From NCBI GenBank assembly GCA_016719945.1, contig JADJYE010000003.1:558001-622000 (forward strand): a DNA stretch of 64,000 nucleotides. The letters are read 5' to 3'. The notes beneath the pieces were generated by a model that made no database searches, had not been told where the DNA came from, and saw only the letters and a list, made by a program, of their open reading frames with translations. Position numbers and translations under genes: made by a program. Shown one piece after another: positions 8,730 through 17,269 of this stretch. Position 1 is the first letter of the stretch. Every line of letters starts with the position of its first letter. The stretch is from Polyangiaceae bacterium (GTDB lineage Bacteria; Myxococcota_A; Polyangia; Polyangiales; Polyangiaceae).

Positions 8730-9605
8730 ATGAGGGTGGTCTTCCTCGGTCTGCCGATGGCCGCCTGTCTGCTGCACGCGGACGGCCACGACGTCGTCCT
8801 GGCGGGACTGAGCCGCCCCGACGCGCCGGGGCGCTTTCGCCTCCGCCGGCTCCTTGGAGCGGAGCGAGTCCTCGATCGGCCGAAGCTCGATCGCGCGCTC
8901 ATCGCACGCGCGCAGGAGGCGCGGCCCGACCTCGTGGTCAGCTGGTTCTGGACCAACAAGATCCCGGGCGACCTGGTCGCCTGCGCCCCGCTGGGCCGCT
9001 TTGGCCTGCACCCTTCTCTGCTGCCGAGGCACCGTGGCCCAGACCCGACGTCGTGGGCGATCCTCTCGGGAGACGAGGTCACCGGGGTCACCGCCCACCG
9101 GATCGCGCCCGAATACGACACCGGGGCGGTCCTGATGCAGCGCGCGCTGGCGATCGACCCGACATGGAACGCCTGGCAGCTCGCCAAGGCCCTCGATCGA
9201 CCGAGCCTCGCGCTGCTGCGCGAGGTCTGCGCCCGCTTCGCGCGGGGCGAGCCACCCCCCGACGTGGCGCAAGACGAGGCGCGGGCGACCCTTGCGCCGT
9301 TCCTCGAGCCTGACGACGAGCGGGCGGCGCTGCGCTTCGCGGACTCCACGGAGCACGTCCTGCGTGTGATCCGAGCGCTCGCGCCGTCGCCTGGCGCGGC
9401 GATCGAGATCGGAGGTCACGAGGTGACCGTCCTGCGTGCGAAGGGGCGAGCGGCGCCGCCGGTCCTGGAGGAGCCCGGCGAGGCCGCCGTCCTGGGCGGT
9501 CACGTGGTCATCCGGACGCGGGACGGCGCCATCGAGCTGCTCACGGTCGAGCGAGACGGCCAGGTGCTCGAGGGCGCGGCCATCGCCGCCCTGCTCGGCG
9601 GCTGA
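8730..9605 (+). CDS. formyltransferase-family protein, methionyl-tRNA formyltransferase-like
   Basis: 291 residues starting MRVVFLGLPM, the usual opening of the formyltransferase Rossmann fold. The family signature is HPSLLPRHRGPDP at 94-106, followed by TGVTAHRIAPEYDTGAVL (about 118-135), so catalytic His94 and Asp130 are present. In methionyl-tRNA and GAR formyltransferases an Asn lies two residues before the His; here it is Gly92. A C-terminal domain of about 90 residues follows. The protein may transfer a formyl group from formyl-tetrahydrofolate to a sugar or amino-acid acceptor, or may have altered chemistry. A full-length Fmt elsewhere in the genome is likely, because this one is short and lacks the Asn. 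Upstream in-frame start at 8604 was rejected as it lies inside ftsE. Confidence 0.7.
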   Translation: MRVVFLGLPMAACLLHADGHDVVLAGLSRPDAPGRFRLRRLLGAERVLDRPKLDRALIARAQEARPDLVVSWFWTNKIPGDLVACAPLGRFGLHPSLLPRHRGPDPTSWAILSGDEVTGVTAHRIAPEYDTGAVLMQRALAIDPTWNAWQLAKALDRPSLALLREVCARFARGEPPPDVAQDEARATLAPFLEPDDERAALRFADSTEHVLRVIRALAPSPGAAIEIGGHEVTVLRAKGRAAPPVLEEPGEAAVLGGHVVIRTRDGAIELLTVERDGQVLEGAAIAALLGG

Positions 9606-9681
9606 GGCCCAGCCAGGCAAGAGCGAGCGCTCGACGCGCTGCCCCGTGTTAACCTCCGTGCCGCTAACCGGGAGGATCGTC

Positions 9682-9783
9682 TTGGCTACCGCGGACGTCT
9701 TGGCGAAATCGGCGCGCGAAAAGCTCGCGACTGCCCTGAATGCGCTTCAGAACAGCTCGGACCCTCCCGTCGAGCTCCTCTAG
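9682..9783 (+). CDS. N-terminal fragment of the PilZ protein, ended by in-frame TAG
   Basis: A TTG codon at 9682 follows a strong GGGAGG ribosome binding site by six bases and opens a frame of 33 residues (ATADVLAKSAREKLATALNA onward) that stops at TAG 9781-9783. The same frame continues without another stop through LAEPIAQA into the ATG at 9808 and the rest of the PilZ protein. The helical character runs smoothly across the stop, which suggests that these residues are the true N-terminus of the downstream protein and that the TAG is a nonsense mutation or a base error. Counted as a separate fragment because as written the frame ends here. Confidence 0.5.
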   Translation: MATADVLAKSAREKLATALNALQNSSDPPVELL

Positions 9784-9807
9784 CTCGCGGAGCCCATCGC
9801 GCAGGCG

Positions 9808-10959
9808 ATGGGCATCCTCCACCGGATCGAACGCTCGCGGGGCAACGACCTGACCGGCCGCGAGCTCGTCTCGTCGCACATCCGCGGCACGCTCGACAAG
9901 CTGCAGCAGATGACGGTCAGCCACGAGGCGCTCGACGCCGTGATGGAGCAGGTCGCGGGTTGCCTCGCCGCCGTTCACCAGCTCACGCGCCTCCCGCTGC
10001 CAGGGGCCCCTCCTGCGCCCGCCTCGTCGCCCGGCGCGGGCGCGCTGCGCCCTCCGCCCTCGGCTGCTGCGGCGCCCGCCTCTGCCCCGTCGTCTGGCGC
10101 CGCGGCCGTGAAGCCGACCGCGCACGGCGTGGGCCCGAGCGTCCCCTCCGAGATCACGACGCCCCCCGCGTTCGGTCCCGCCGCCGCGCCCACGCCCGCG
10201 AGCCGCATCGTCGCGAACATCCCGCCGCCTTCGCCGGCTCAGCCGACGCCTGCGCCCGTCGTGCCCGCGGCGATGGCGCCCACCGCGCCCGCGGCGCCCA
10301 TCGCCATCGCACCCGTCGCCCCCTCGGGCACCCTCGCCATGGCGCAGCCCGCCGCGCCGTCCGTGACTCAGCGCATCGCTCCAGCTCCGGCTGCGGTCGC
10401 GCCGGTACCGGTTGTCGTCGCCGCCGCACCGCCCGCGCCCGCCGCACCGCCCACCGCCGTCGCCTCACCCGCGTCTCCCGCATCCGCCACCGGCAGAGGG
10501 ACCGTCCGCATGGATGCGCCCATCGTCCCGGCGAGCGGCTTCGCCCCGCCGCCCGCCGCGGTGACGCCGGCGCCGGCACCTGCGGCGCACGCGCCAGCGG
10601 CGTACCGTCCGCCCACCCCGTCGTCCACCGGCAACGTCATCGTCGAGCTGGGCACCCACAGCGTCTCGAACTTCTACAAGGGCCTGTCGGGCAACGACGT
10701 GATCGAGCACGGCGGCCTCTTCGTCGCGACCTACAAGATCCCGAAGCTCGGCATGCAGGTGAACCTCCGCGTCCTGCTCCCCGGCGACTACGAGTTCCAG
10801 GCCATCGGCGTCGTCCAATGGATCCGCGAAGCGGGCGCCTCGGGCGAGGGCGCGGACCCTGGCTTCGGCGCGAAGCTCACGCAGATCACGCCCGAGGGCC
10901 GGCAGCTCGTCTACCGCTACGCGCGCAATCGCGAGCCCATGTTCTACGACGACTTGTGA
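9808..10959 (+). CDS. PilZ-domain protein with long Pro/Ala-rich linker (main part)
   Basis: 383 residues from ATG 9808. A short helical N-terminus (ILHRIERSRG to about 65) is followed by a linker of about 220 residues built almost only of Ala, Pro, Val and Thr, and then a C-terminal PilZ-type domain (about 275-383) with GGLFVATYKIPKLGMQV, VLLPGDYEFQAIGVVQWIRE and GFGAKLTQITPEGRQL. PilZ domains of this Myxococcota type may bind cyclic di-GMP or have lost binding; the usual RxxxR and DxSxxG motifs are not obvious here (NDVIEHGG replaces the second). No good ribosome binding site precedes 9808, and the frame is open to the TTG at 9682 except for one TAG. The start of the next gene overlaps its stop as GTGA. 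Confidence 0.7.
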   Translation: MGILHRIERSRGNDLTGRELVSSHIRGTLDKLQQMTVSHEALDAVMEQVAGCLAAVHQLTRLPLPGAPPAPASSPGAGALRPPPSAAAAPASAPSSGAAAVKPTAHGVGPSVPSEITTPPAFGPAAAPTPASRIVANIPPPSPAQPTPAPVVPAAMAPTAPAAPIAIAPVAPSGTLAMAQPAAPSVTQRIAPAPAAVAPVPVVVAAAPPAPAAPPTAVASPASPASATGRGTVRMDAPIVPASGFAPPPAAVTPAPAPAAHAPAAYRPPTPSSTGNVIVELGTHSVSNFYKGLSGNDVIEHGGLFVATYKIPKLGMQVNLRVLLPGDYEFQAIGVVQWIREAGASGEGADPGFGAKLTQITPEGRQLVYRYARNREPMFYDDL

Positions 10960-13900
10960 GCCTCGTGGCTGGGCGCGCGAGTCAACGTCCGCGCCCGCGG
11001 GTTCCCGACCGCTGTCGCCGCGCCCGCTGGCTCGTCGTGCTGACGGCGCTGCTCGTCGCGTCGGCCGTCGCGCGAACAGCGTCCGCCGCCGACGATCCGA
11101 CGCTCACCTGGTGGACCTACGAGTCTCCGCATTTTCGAGTCACTTTCCCTGAGAACCTCGACGCGGTCGCGCAGCGCGTCGCCATCCTCTCGGAGTCGAT
11201 CCACGCGCGGCTCGTGCCCGAGATGCAGTTCGATCCGGGGGAGAAGACCGAGATCCTCGTCACCGACGACAGCGAAGGCGCCAACGGCTCGGCCTCGCCG
11301 ATCCCCTACAACGCCATGCGCCTCTACGTGACGGCGCCCGACGACATCTCCACCCTCGGTGACTACGACGACTGGTTGCTCGGGCTCATCACCCACGAGT
11401 ACACGCACATCCTCCACACCGGGAACATCAGCGGTCTCGCGCGTGTCGCCAACGCGATCATCGGCAAGACCCTGGCTCCCAACTCGGCGCAGCCGAGGTG
11501 GATCATCGAGGGGCTCGCGGTGGTGTTCGAGAGCGACTACTCGAGCGGCGGCCGCATCCGCTCCTCGCTGTTCGACACCTGGCTGCGCGCCGATGTCCTC
11601 GGCGGCAACCTCGCCCGCCTCGATCAGATCTCGGGTGGGGCCGAGCGGTGGCCGTACGGCAACATGTTCTACCTGTACGGCAGCCGCTTCCTTCGTTGGG
11701 TAACCGACGTGTACGGCCCCGACACGATGCCCGCCGTGAGCGCGGACTACGGGGCGACGACGATCCCGTTCGGCATCAACCGCGCCATCCGCAGGGTCAC
11801 CGGCCGCACCTACGAGGACCTCTACGATGCCTGGGCCGAGCACCTGAAGCGCCACTACGGCAAGCAGGCCGCCGCCGTCGACGCCCTGGGTCGCCGCGAG
11901 GGCGTGCGCATCACGTTTCACGGCCGCGAGGCCGACTACCCACGCTTCGTCCCCACGGACCAACGCAAGGACCCCGCGGCCGTCGAGCTGCTCTACTACC
12001 GCGACGACTACTCGACGACGTCGGGGCTATACCGAATCGCCCTGGGCGATCCCAAGAAGTCCGGCGATCGCGACGCCGAGCTCTTCATTCGCACCGGCAC
12101 CGACGCCTACGCCGCCTTCGCGCCGGATGGTCACGTCGTCTTCAACGACCTCGCGCCCTGGAAGAACCTCTACACCCGCACCGATCTGTTCACGCTGCCG
12201 CCGCGCGAGGCGAGCACCCACGGCACCGAGCCCACCCGGCGCCGCCTCACCGAGGGCCAGCGCGCGTGGTACCCCGACGTGAGCCCGGACGGACGGCTCG
12301 TCACCTTCGTCGTCAACTCGAAGGGCTCGACGACGCTCTCGCTCGCCGACCGCAGCTCCGATGGCCGGCTCACGAACGTCCGCGCGCTCGTGCACGGCGC
12401 CACCTTCGATCAGGCGTTCACGCCGCGCTTCTCCCCGAACGGAAAGCAGATCGCCTACAGCGCGTGGCGCCACGGCGGGTACCGGGACATCCTGGTCGCC
12501 GACGTCGCGACCGGCAAGACGCGTGAGCTGATGCGTGATCGCTCCCTCGACATGCAGCCCGTCTGGTCGAGCGACGGGCGGACGATCTTCTTCTCGTCGG
12601 ACCGCACCGGGATCTTCAACGTCTACGCGCACGACGTCGAGACCGGCGTCGAGCGCATGGTCACCAACGTCCTCGGCGCGGCGCTCGCGCCGGCGGTCAG
12701 CCCCGACGGCAAGACGCTCGTCTACGTCGGCTACACGCACGAGGGCTACGATCTCTTCGCGTTCGAGCTCGACCCGGTGCGGTTCCTTCCGGCGCCGGCT
12801 GCGCCCGACGATCGGCCCGCGCCCTACGCGGAGCCGGCGCCCATCAAGCTCGAGAAGGAGCGGTACAACCCGCTCGTCACGCTGCGCCCCTACTCGTATT
12901 TTCTCGACGTCGGCCCCGGCAACTACAGCGCGAACGCGATCACCTTGACCGCGAGCGGCGCCGACCTCCTCGGCCACCACGGCCTCGGCGCCTCGATCCG
13001 CATCGACCCGGGCGCCCCCGAGCCGCGCATCGACCTCGACTACGTCTATGGCGGCCTCCCGGTCAGCTTCGGAGGCCGCTTCACGCGGCAGGTCGTGCCC
13101 CGCACCCGAGGCTTCCGCGTCTCGGGCGTGGACGTGCCCTTCAACGAGACGCTGACGACCTTCTCGACGAACGTCTCGGTCCCGATTCGCCACACGTACG
13201 TCGGCCAGAGCGCGAGCCTGTCGTACGCCGCCACGCTCTTCCACGGGGACCTCGAGACGCCCCGGAAGCTCGACCCGTTCGAGACCACCACCGCGAAGCC
13301 CAAGGAGGGGATGCTCAGCCAGCTCCGCCTCTCCTATGGCCTGTCCGCGCTCCAATCGGACGTCGACGCCGCCGGCGGCACGCGCGCAGGATTCACCATG
13401 GGCTTCGGGCTCACGCTCGCCGATCCGACCCTCGGGAGCGACGAGTCCCTCTACCAGTTCGACGGCTCGGCGAACGCCTACGTGCCCATGCCCTGGCCCG
13501 GCCACCAGACGATCGCGATGCGCGTGGGCGGAGGCGCATCGGCTGGCTCCCGCGCCACGGGCGGCAGCTTCTTCGTCGGCGGCTACGACCTCGACAACAA
13601 CAGCGTGATCGACACGCTGTTGAACGGCGTATACGACGGCGCCTTCGTGCTGCGCGGGTACCCGGCCGGCTCGTTCGCGGGCAACCACTACTTCCTCTCC
13701 AGCATCGAGTATCGCGCGCCCATCGTGAAGCCCAACTGGGGGCCGTCCACGCTGCCGATCTTCTTGCAGCGCATCGACGCCTCCGCCTTCGCGGACTGGG
13801 GCGGGGCCTTCGATCGCTTCGAGTTCGATCGGGTCCGCGTGTTCTTCGCAGACGAGCTCATCTGGTCGCCGCACCTCCACACGTCGGTGGGCCTCGAGGT

Positions 13901-14024
13901 GTGGATCGCGATGACGCTCGCCCACCGCGTGAGCACCGACTTCCGCGTCGGCTACGCGTATGGGTTCAGCCCTCAGGCGTACGAGGACGGCCAGTTCTAC
14001 TTCCTGTCGTCCAGCGCCTTCTGA
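10956..14024 (+). CDS. peptidase-MA / TolB propeller / BamA-like outer-membrane fusion protein
   Basis: 1022 residues from the GTG at 10956, which overlaps the preceding stop. A basic start and hydrophobic segment (about 24-44) form a signal peptide. Residues 50-290 carry HEYTH (147-151), the HExxH zinc site of gluzincins, with EGLAVVFES (Glu185 as probable third ligand), so a metallopeptidase of the MA clan is expected. Residues about 290-610 contain PD40/TolB-like beta-propeller repeats (for example RFSPNGKQIAYSAW, AVSPDGKTLVYVGY). Residues about 640-1022 have the alternating pattern of a surface-antigen/BamA-type barrel, ending in Phe. This suggests an outer-membrane protein with a periplasmic peptidase and propeller. 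Whether it acts in outer-membrane biogenesis or substrate processing is unknown. Confidence 0.75.
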   Translation: MSLVAGRASQRPRPRVPDRCRRARWLVVLTALLVASAVARTASAADDPTLTWWTYESPHFRVTFPENLDAVAQRVAILSESIHARLVPEMQFDPGEKTEILVTDDSEGANGSASPIPYNAMRLYVTAPDDISTLGDYDDWLLGLITHEYTHILHTGNISGLARVANAIIGKTLAPNSAQPRWIIEGLAVVFESDYSSGGRIRSSLFDTWLRADVLGGNLARLDQISGGAERWPYGNMFYLYGSRFLRWVTDVYGPDTMPAVSADYGATTIPFGINRAIRRVTGRTYEDLYDAWAEHLKRHYGKQAAAVDALGRREGVRITFHGREADYPRFVPTDQRKDPAAVELLYYRDDYSTTSGLYRIALGDPKKSGDRDAELFIRTGTDAYAAFAPDGHVVFNDLAPWKNLYTRTDLFTLPPREASTHGTEPTRRRLTEGQRAWYPDVSPDGRLVTFVVNSKGSTTLSLADRSSDGRLTNVRALVHGATFDQAFTPRFSPNGKQIAYSAWRHGGYRDILVADVATGKTRELMRDRSLDMQPVWSSDGRTIFFSSDRTGIFNVYAHDVETGVERMVTNVLGAALAPAVSPDGKTLVYVGYTHEGYDLFAFELDPVRFLPAPAAPDDRPAPYAEPAPIKLEKERYNPLVTLRPYSYFLDVGPGNYSANAITLTASGADLLGHHGLGASIRIDPGAPEPRIDLDYVYGGLPVSFGGRFTRQVVPRTRGFRVSGVDVPFNETLTTFSTNVSVPIRHTYVGQSASLSYAATLFHGDLETPRKLDPFETTTAKPKEGMLSQLRLSYGLSALQSDVDAAGGTRAGFTMGFGLTLADPTLGSDESLYQFDGSANAYVPMPWPGHQTIAMRVGGGASAGSRATGGSFFVGGYDLDNNSVIDTLLNGVYDGAFVLRGYPAGSFAGNHYFLSSIEYRAPIVKPNWGPSTLPIFLQRIDASAFADWGGAFDRFEFDRVRVFFADELIWSPHLHTSVGLEVWIAMTLAHRVSTDFRVGYAYGFSPQAYEDGQFYFLSSSAF

Positions 14025-14076
14025 CAGGAGGCCGAGGAAGTCTCCGTCACGGTGCTCGGCGACCTGGTCCCCGTGA

Positions 14077-14134
14077 TTTTCACCCCCCAAACCCCCCACG
14101 TTTCGCGAGGGGGGAGAAGATTCCCACAGGACGC
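14077..14134 (+). repeat. REP-like G/C palindromic intergenic repeat, copy 1
   Basis: Runs of six C (CACCCCCCAAACCCCCC) are followed after a short gap by CGCGAGGGGGG and ATTCCC. The same pattern occurs at 37683-37738 and, in opposite orientation, at 42791-42830. It can fold into a hairpin and lies between two genes in all three cases. Confidence 0.5.
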
Positions 14135-14190
14135 CCGCGGGCTCGGCCAGAAACTTGGCCGGCGCTGGCGAGTGGGCCTACGAGCGGGCG

Positions 14191-14673
14191 ATGCGCTCCA
14201 TCCTCGCCCTCACCGCTGCGCTCGCCCTCCAGGCCGTCGCGTGCATGCCGACCCAGATGCCTGCGGACAAGCTCAACGACGCCGCCTACGGGATCGTCGA
14301 GGCCGCGAGGTTCGGGCGGATGGACATCCTGCTCCAGACGGTGTCGCCGGCGAAGCAGGCGGAGTACGCCGACTCGCACGCCGAGTGGGGCAACGACATC
14401 CGCATCCTCGATATCGAGTACGGCGGCGCCCGCATGATCGGCCCCGACAAGGCGATCGTCCTGATGACGGTGTCCTGGCAGCGCCTCGACGAGTCCACGC
14501 TGCGCTCGAGCTCACTCAAGCAGACCTGGACCCTCGGCGGTGAGCGCTGGGCGATCGATGAAGAGATCGTCGCAGCGGGCGACAAGAAGCTGATCAAAGA
14601 GCCGCTAAAGGACGACGCCGCGGGGACCAAGAAGGTCGGCGCGGCGTCGACGAAGAGCGCCCACTTCGAATAG
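14191..14673 (+). CDS. small lipoprotein of unknown function
   Basis: 160 residues from the ATG at 14191 (an upstream in-frame ATG at 14155 adds only 12 polar residues in front of the signal peptide). The signal peptide MRSILALTAALALQAVAC ends in a lipobox with Cys18. The mature part begins MPTQMPADKLNDAAYG and has a helix-rich then beta-rich fold (RILDIEYGGARMIGPDKAIV, TWTLGGERWAIDEE), resembling small NTF2-like or DUF-type periplasmic proteins, but no family is recognised. The tail is Lys/Ala-rich. It is separated from the large outer-membrane protein gene by 166 bases that hold the first palindromic repeat. Confidence 0.65.
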   Translation: MRSILALTAALALQAVACMPTQMPADKLNDAAYGIVEAARFGRMDILLQTVSPAKQAEYADSHAEWGNDIRILDIEYGGARMIGPDKAIVLMTVSWQRLDESTLRSSSLKQTWTLGGERWAIDEEIVAAGDKKLIKEPLKDDAAGTKKVGAASTKSAHFE

Positions 14674-14688
14674 CGGGCGACTCGACGG

Positions 14689-14820
14689 TCAGCTGCTCTT
14701 CTTGCCCTTGGGGGCCGGCTTGCGCGCGGCCTTCACGGCGCGTCGCGCGCGCTCCTTCTTCTTCTCTTGCGCGCGGCGGCGGCGCATCTTCTGGGAACGG
14801 CGGCGGTCACCTTTGGCCAT
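14689..14820 (-). CDS. 43-residue highly basic protein
   Basis: An open frame of 44 codons begins ATG GCC AAA GGT with a GAGGA ribosome binding site about six bases upstream. The product opens MAKGDRRRSQKMRRRRAQEK and ends KPAPKGKKSS; more than half the residues are Arg or Lys, and one long helix is predicted in the middle. Such a protein would be expected to bind nucleic acid, but no family is recognised. The good ribosome binding site, the small-protein size and the conserved-looking composition argue for a real gene, though a short open frame in GC-rich DNA can arise by chance. Confidence 0.5.
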   Translation of the reverse strand: MAKGDRRRSQKMRRRRAQEKKKERARRAVKAARKPAPKGKKSS

Positions 14821-14887
14821 GTCGAGTCCTCGCTTCTGAAAGGGACGCGGGTCATTTCACACCCGCCGCCTCGAAGCAAGCTCGTTG

Positions 14888-15148
14888 CTACCGATCGCTG
14901 CCGCTCGCGGCCCCGTCGAGCGCGACCTCGCGACCGCGCACCTCGAGCCGGTACCGCGAGTTGACGGTCTCGATGTAGAAGACCTCTTTGCCGGCGATGC
15001 GGAGCACCCGCTTGACGGGCGTCGTCACGTACTCGTGCATCCCGTCGGAGAACTCGATCACGACGACGGAGCCCTTGCGCGGCGCCCGAACCAGCCGACC
15101 GACGACGGCGCGCGATCCACGTCCGAGCTTTCGAAGGACCACCTGCAC
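14888..15148 (-). CDS. conserved-looking 86-residue protein of unknown function
   Basis: 86 residues from a GTG at 15148. The sequence is a compact, beta-rich domain: basic N-terminus, then GSVVVIEFSDGMHEYVTTPV, then VFYIETVNSRYRLEVRGREV. The alternation of hydrophobic residues and the short turns suggest a small beta-barrel, possibly SH3-like or OB-like. It lies on the minus strand, head-on to thymidine kinase (157 bases from its start) and followed by the 43-residue basic protein on the same strand. The function is unknown. Confidence 0.5.
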   Translation of the reverse strand: MQVVLRKLGRGSRAVVGRLVRAPRKGSVVVIEFSDGMHEYVTTPVKRVLRIAGKEVFYIETVNSRYRLEVRGREVALDGAASGSDR

Positions 15149-15305
15149 GCTCTCAGGCTAGCACGCGTCCTCGCTTGGGCGATCTCAAAGGTCGATTCGC
15201 CCCGGTGTCCCCACGGCCGGCTCGACGCGCCGCGAAACATGCAGCCGCCTGCCATTACCTATTGCGCCCGAGAGGTCCCCGAAAAACAACAGACCAGCGC
15301 CTCCT

Positions 15306-15917
15306 ATGCCGCCGAGCGTCGATCGGTCCCAGCCCCCCTTTCGCCTCCCCGCCGGGTCGATCGAGGTCATCACTGGCTCTATGTTCAGCGGCAAGACCGA
15401 GGAGCTCATTCGCCGCGTCAAGCGCGCCTTGTTCGCGCGGCAGAGGGTCCAGGCCTTCAAACCCCGCATCGACGATCGCTACGACAAGACCCGCATCGTC
15501 AGCCACGCGGCTGCTGCCGAGGGCGCTGGCAAGACCCTCGAGGCGGTGGCCGTGGCCACCAGCGAGAGCCTCGAGCAGCGCGTGGAGGACGACACGCAGG
15601 TCATCGCCATCGACGAGGCGCAGTTCTTCGATCGCGACATCGTCGACGTGGCGCAGCGCCTCGCGGACCGCGGTCTTCGCGTCATCGTCGCCGGCCTCGA
15701 CCAGGACTACCTCGGTCGCCCGTTCCACCCGATGCCCGAGCTCATGGCAGTGGCCGAGCACGTCACGAAGGTCCACGCGGTCTGCACGGTGTGCGGCGCC
15801 GAGGCCAGCCGCTCACAGCGGCTCATCTCTGAGGCGGTCACCGTGCTCGTCGGGGGCAGCGAGTCCTACGAGGCCCGCTGTCGGATGTGCTTCGAGGCGA
15901 AGGAGATCGTGAAGTAG
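15306..15917 (+). CDS. tdk: thymidine kinase
   Basis: 203 residues. Thymidine kinase phosphorylates thymidine with ATP to give dTMP in the salvage pathway. The P-loop is TGSMFSGKTEELIRR (about 24-38), the Walker-B-type DEAQFF lies near 100, and two CxxC pairs (CTVCG and CRMCF near the C-terminus) form the zinc site of type II thymidine kinases. Length and motif order are normal for the family. The leading 13 residues before the conserved core are a short extension. It is divergent from the 86-residue gene and converges on the penicillin-binding protein gene, whose stop is 15 bases away. Confidence 0.95.
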   Translation: MPPSVDRSQPPFRLPAGSIEVITGSMFSGKTEELIRRVKRALFARQRVQAFKPRIDDRYDKTRIVSHAAAAEGAGKTLEAVAVATSESLEQRVEDDTQVIAIDEAQFFDRDIVDVAQRLADRGLRVIVAGLDQDYLGRPFHPMPELMAVAEHVTKVHAVCTVCGAEASRSQRLISEAVTVLVGGSESYEARCRMCFEAKEIVK

Positions 15918-15932
15918 CGCGAAGGGCGCGGG

Positions 15933-17201
15933 TCAGTTGCGGGCGTTCTTCGCGGCGATCGGATCGGTGACGCCCTTCTTCCCCTTGTCGGAGAAGTAGA
16001 CGCGCAACATGTCGGACGCGACCTGCGTCGCCTTGACCTTCCAGTCGCCCCGGTTCGAGACGAGCACGCTCACCGCGATCTCCGGCGCGTCGCTGGGCGC
16101 GAAGCCGACCCACCACGTGAAGAGGTAGCCCTTGCCCTCGAGGGTGCCCGTCTTGCCAGCGACGCTGACGTCGGGGAGATACGAGCGGCCCGAGCGATCG
16201 TGGAACGTCTGGTAGCTCGTCCCGTTCTCGACGGTCGCCCTCCATCATCGTGGTCACCGCTCGGGCGGTCCTCTCTTCGATCACCCGCCCGAGCACGTGC
16301 CGCTCCCTGGCCCCACGTACAGGTCGCCCTCGGCGTCCTTCACCTTGTCGATGATGCTCAGCTGGATCATCTCGCCGCCGTTCGCGAGGGTCGTCGCCAG
16401 GTTCGCCCCCTGGAAGGGGCTCAGCGTCGTGTGCCAGAACCCTGCGGCGGTCCGCGCGAGCTCGTTCGGCTCATCGGGCAGCTCCAGCCGGCTCTTCTCG
16501 ATCGGGACGTCGAACGGGATCTCTCGCCCCCAGCCGAGGCGGGTCGCGATCGACTCGAGCTCGTCCTTGTCGAGGTGGTCCATCGCGTGCCGGGCGAACA
16601 CGACGTTCAAGCTCCGGCCCATCGCCTCGGCGAGCGTCGCGCAGTATTTGTCCCGCTTTTCGTCTCTCACCAGCTCGCCGTCGTCGACGCGGCTCTTGCC
16701 GCCCCGGTAGCACTCGCGCGTGGAGGGCACGAGGCCGTGCTCGACCAGCGCCGAGCCGGTCACGATCTTGAAGATGCTCGCCGAGGGGGCGAACGACTCG
16801 CGCGCGAGGTCGCGAAGCGGCGCCTCCTCCGAGTAGTTCGCCCACACCAGGACCTTGCCCGTCTTCACGTCGGTCATGACGATCGCGCCCTCGGCGACGG
16901 CGCCGTCACGCAGCAGGCGGTTCGCTGCGCGCTGGTACTTGGGTGACACGGACAGCTCGGCCACCCGGTCACCATGCGCCGGCGCCGTTGCGACGTCGCC
17001 GCGCACGTCGATCTTCGCCAGATCGACCCCGTACAGCGGTGGCGGGGTGACCTTGCGCAGCTCGGTCCCCCGCGGGCCCTCGGGTTGTCCGAACGCCAGC
17101 TTCGACAAGCGGAAGCCCCAACCCGGGATCGAGTCCTTGGCGAAGGGGAGCGTGACCGCGACGAGCGCGACCGCCAGGGCGGCAGCCTTCCAACGACGCA
17201 T
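15933..17201 (-). CDS. penicillin-binding transpeptidase, broken by two compensating frameshifts
   Basis: A start at ATG 17201 gives a basic signal-anchor (MRRWKAAALAVALVAVTLPF) and a transpeptidase domain with SIFK (Ser142/Lys145), SLN (197-199) and, near the end, VAGKTGTLEG. These are the SxxK, SxN and KTG motifs that crosslink peptidoglycan and bind beta-lactams. In the given sequence the frame hits a TGA at 16281. The family sequence continues in another frame from about 16311 to 16239 (VLGRVIEERTARAV), then in the original frame again from VENGTSYQTF to the stop at 15933. One base appears to be missing in the GGGG run at 16311-16314 and one extra base present at 16238-16240. Restored length is about 422 residues. 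Confidence 0.7.
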
Positions 17202-17269
17202 CACTGCGCCCGTACCGTGGCCCGGCGGTCGGGGCCAAGTTCGGCGAAGGGCGCAGCCTGACGCGCTGG

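Noticed and set aside
12027..14099. Long minus-strand open frame of 690 codons opposite the peptidase/propeller/barrel gene
   Set aside because: Composition is Arg/Glu/Val-rich antisense of GC-rich coding DNA, with no domain, while the plus strand has a clear three-domain protein.
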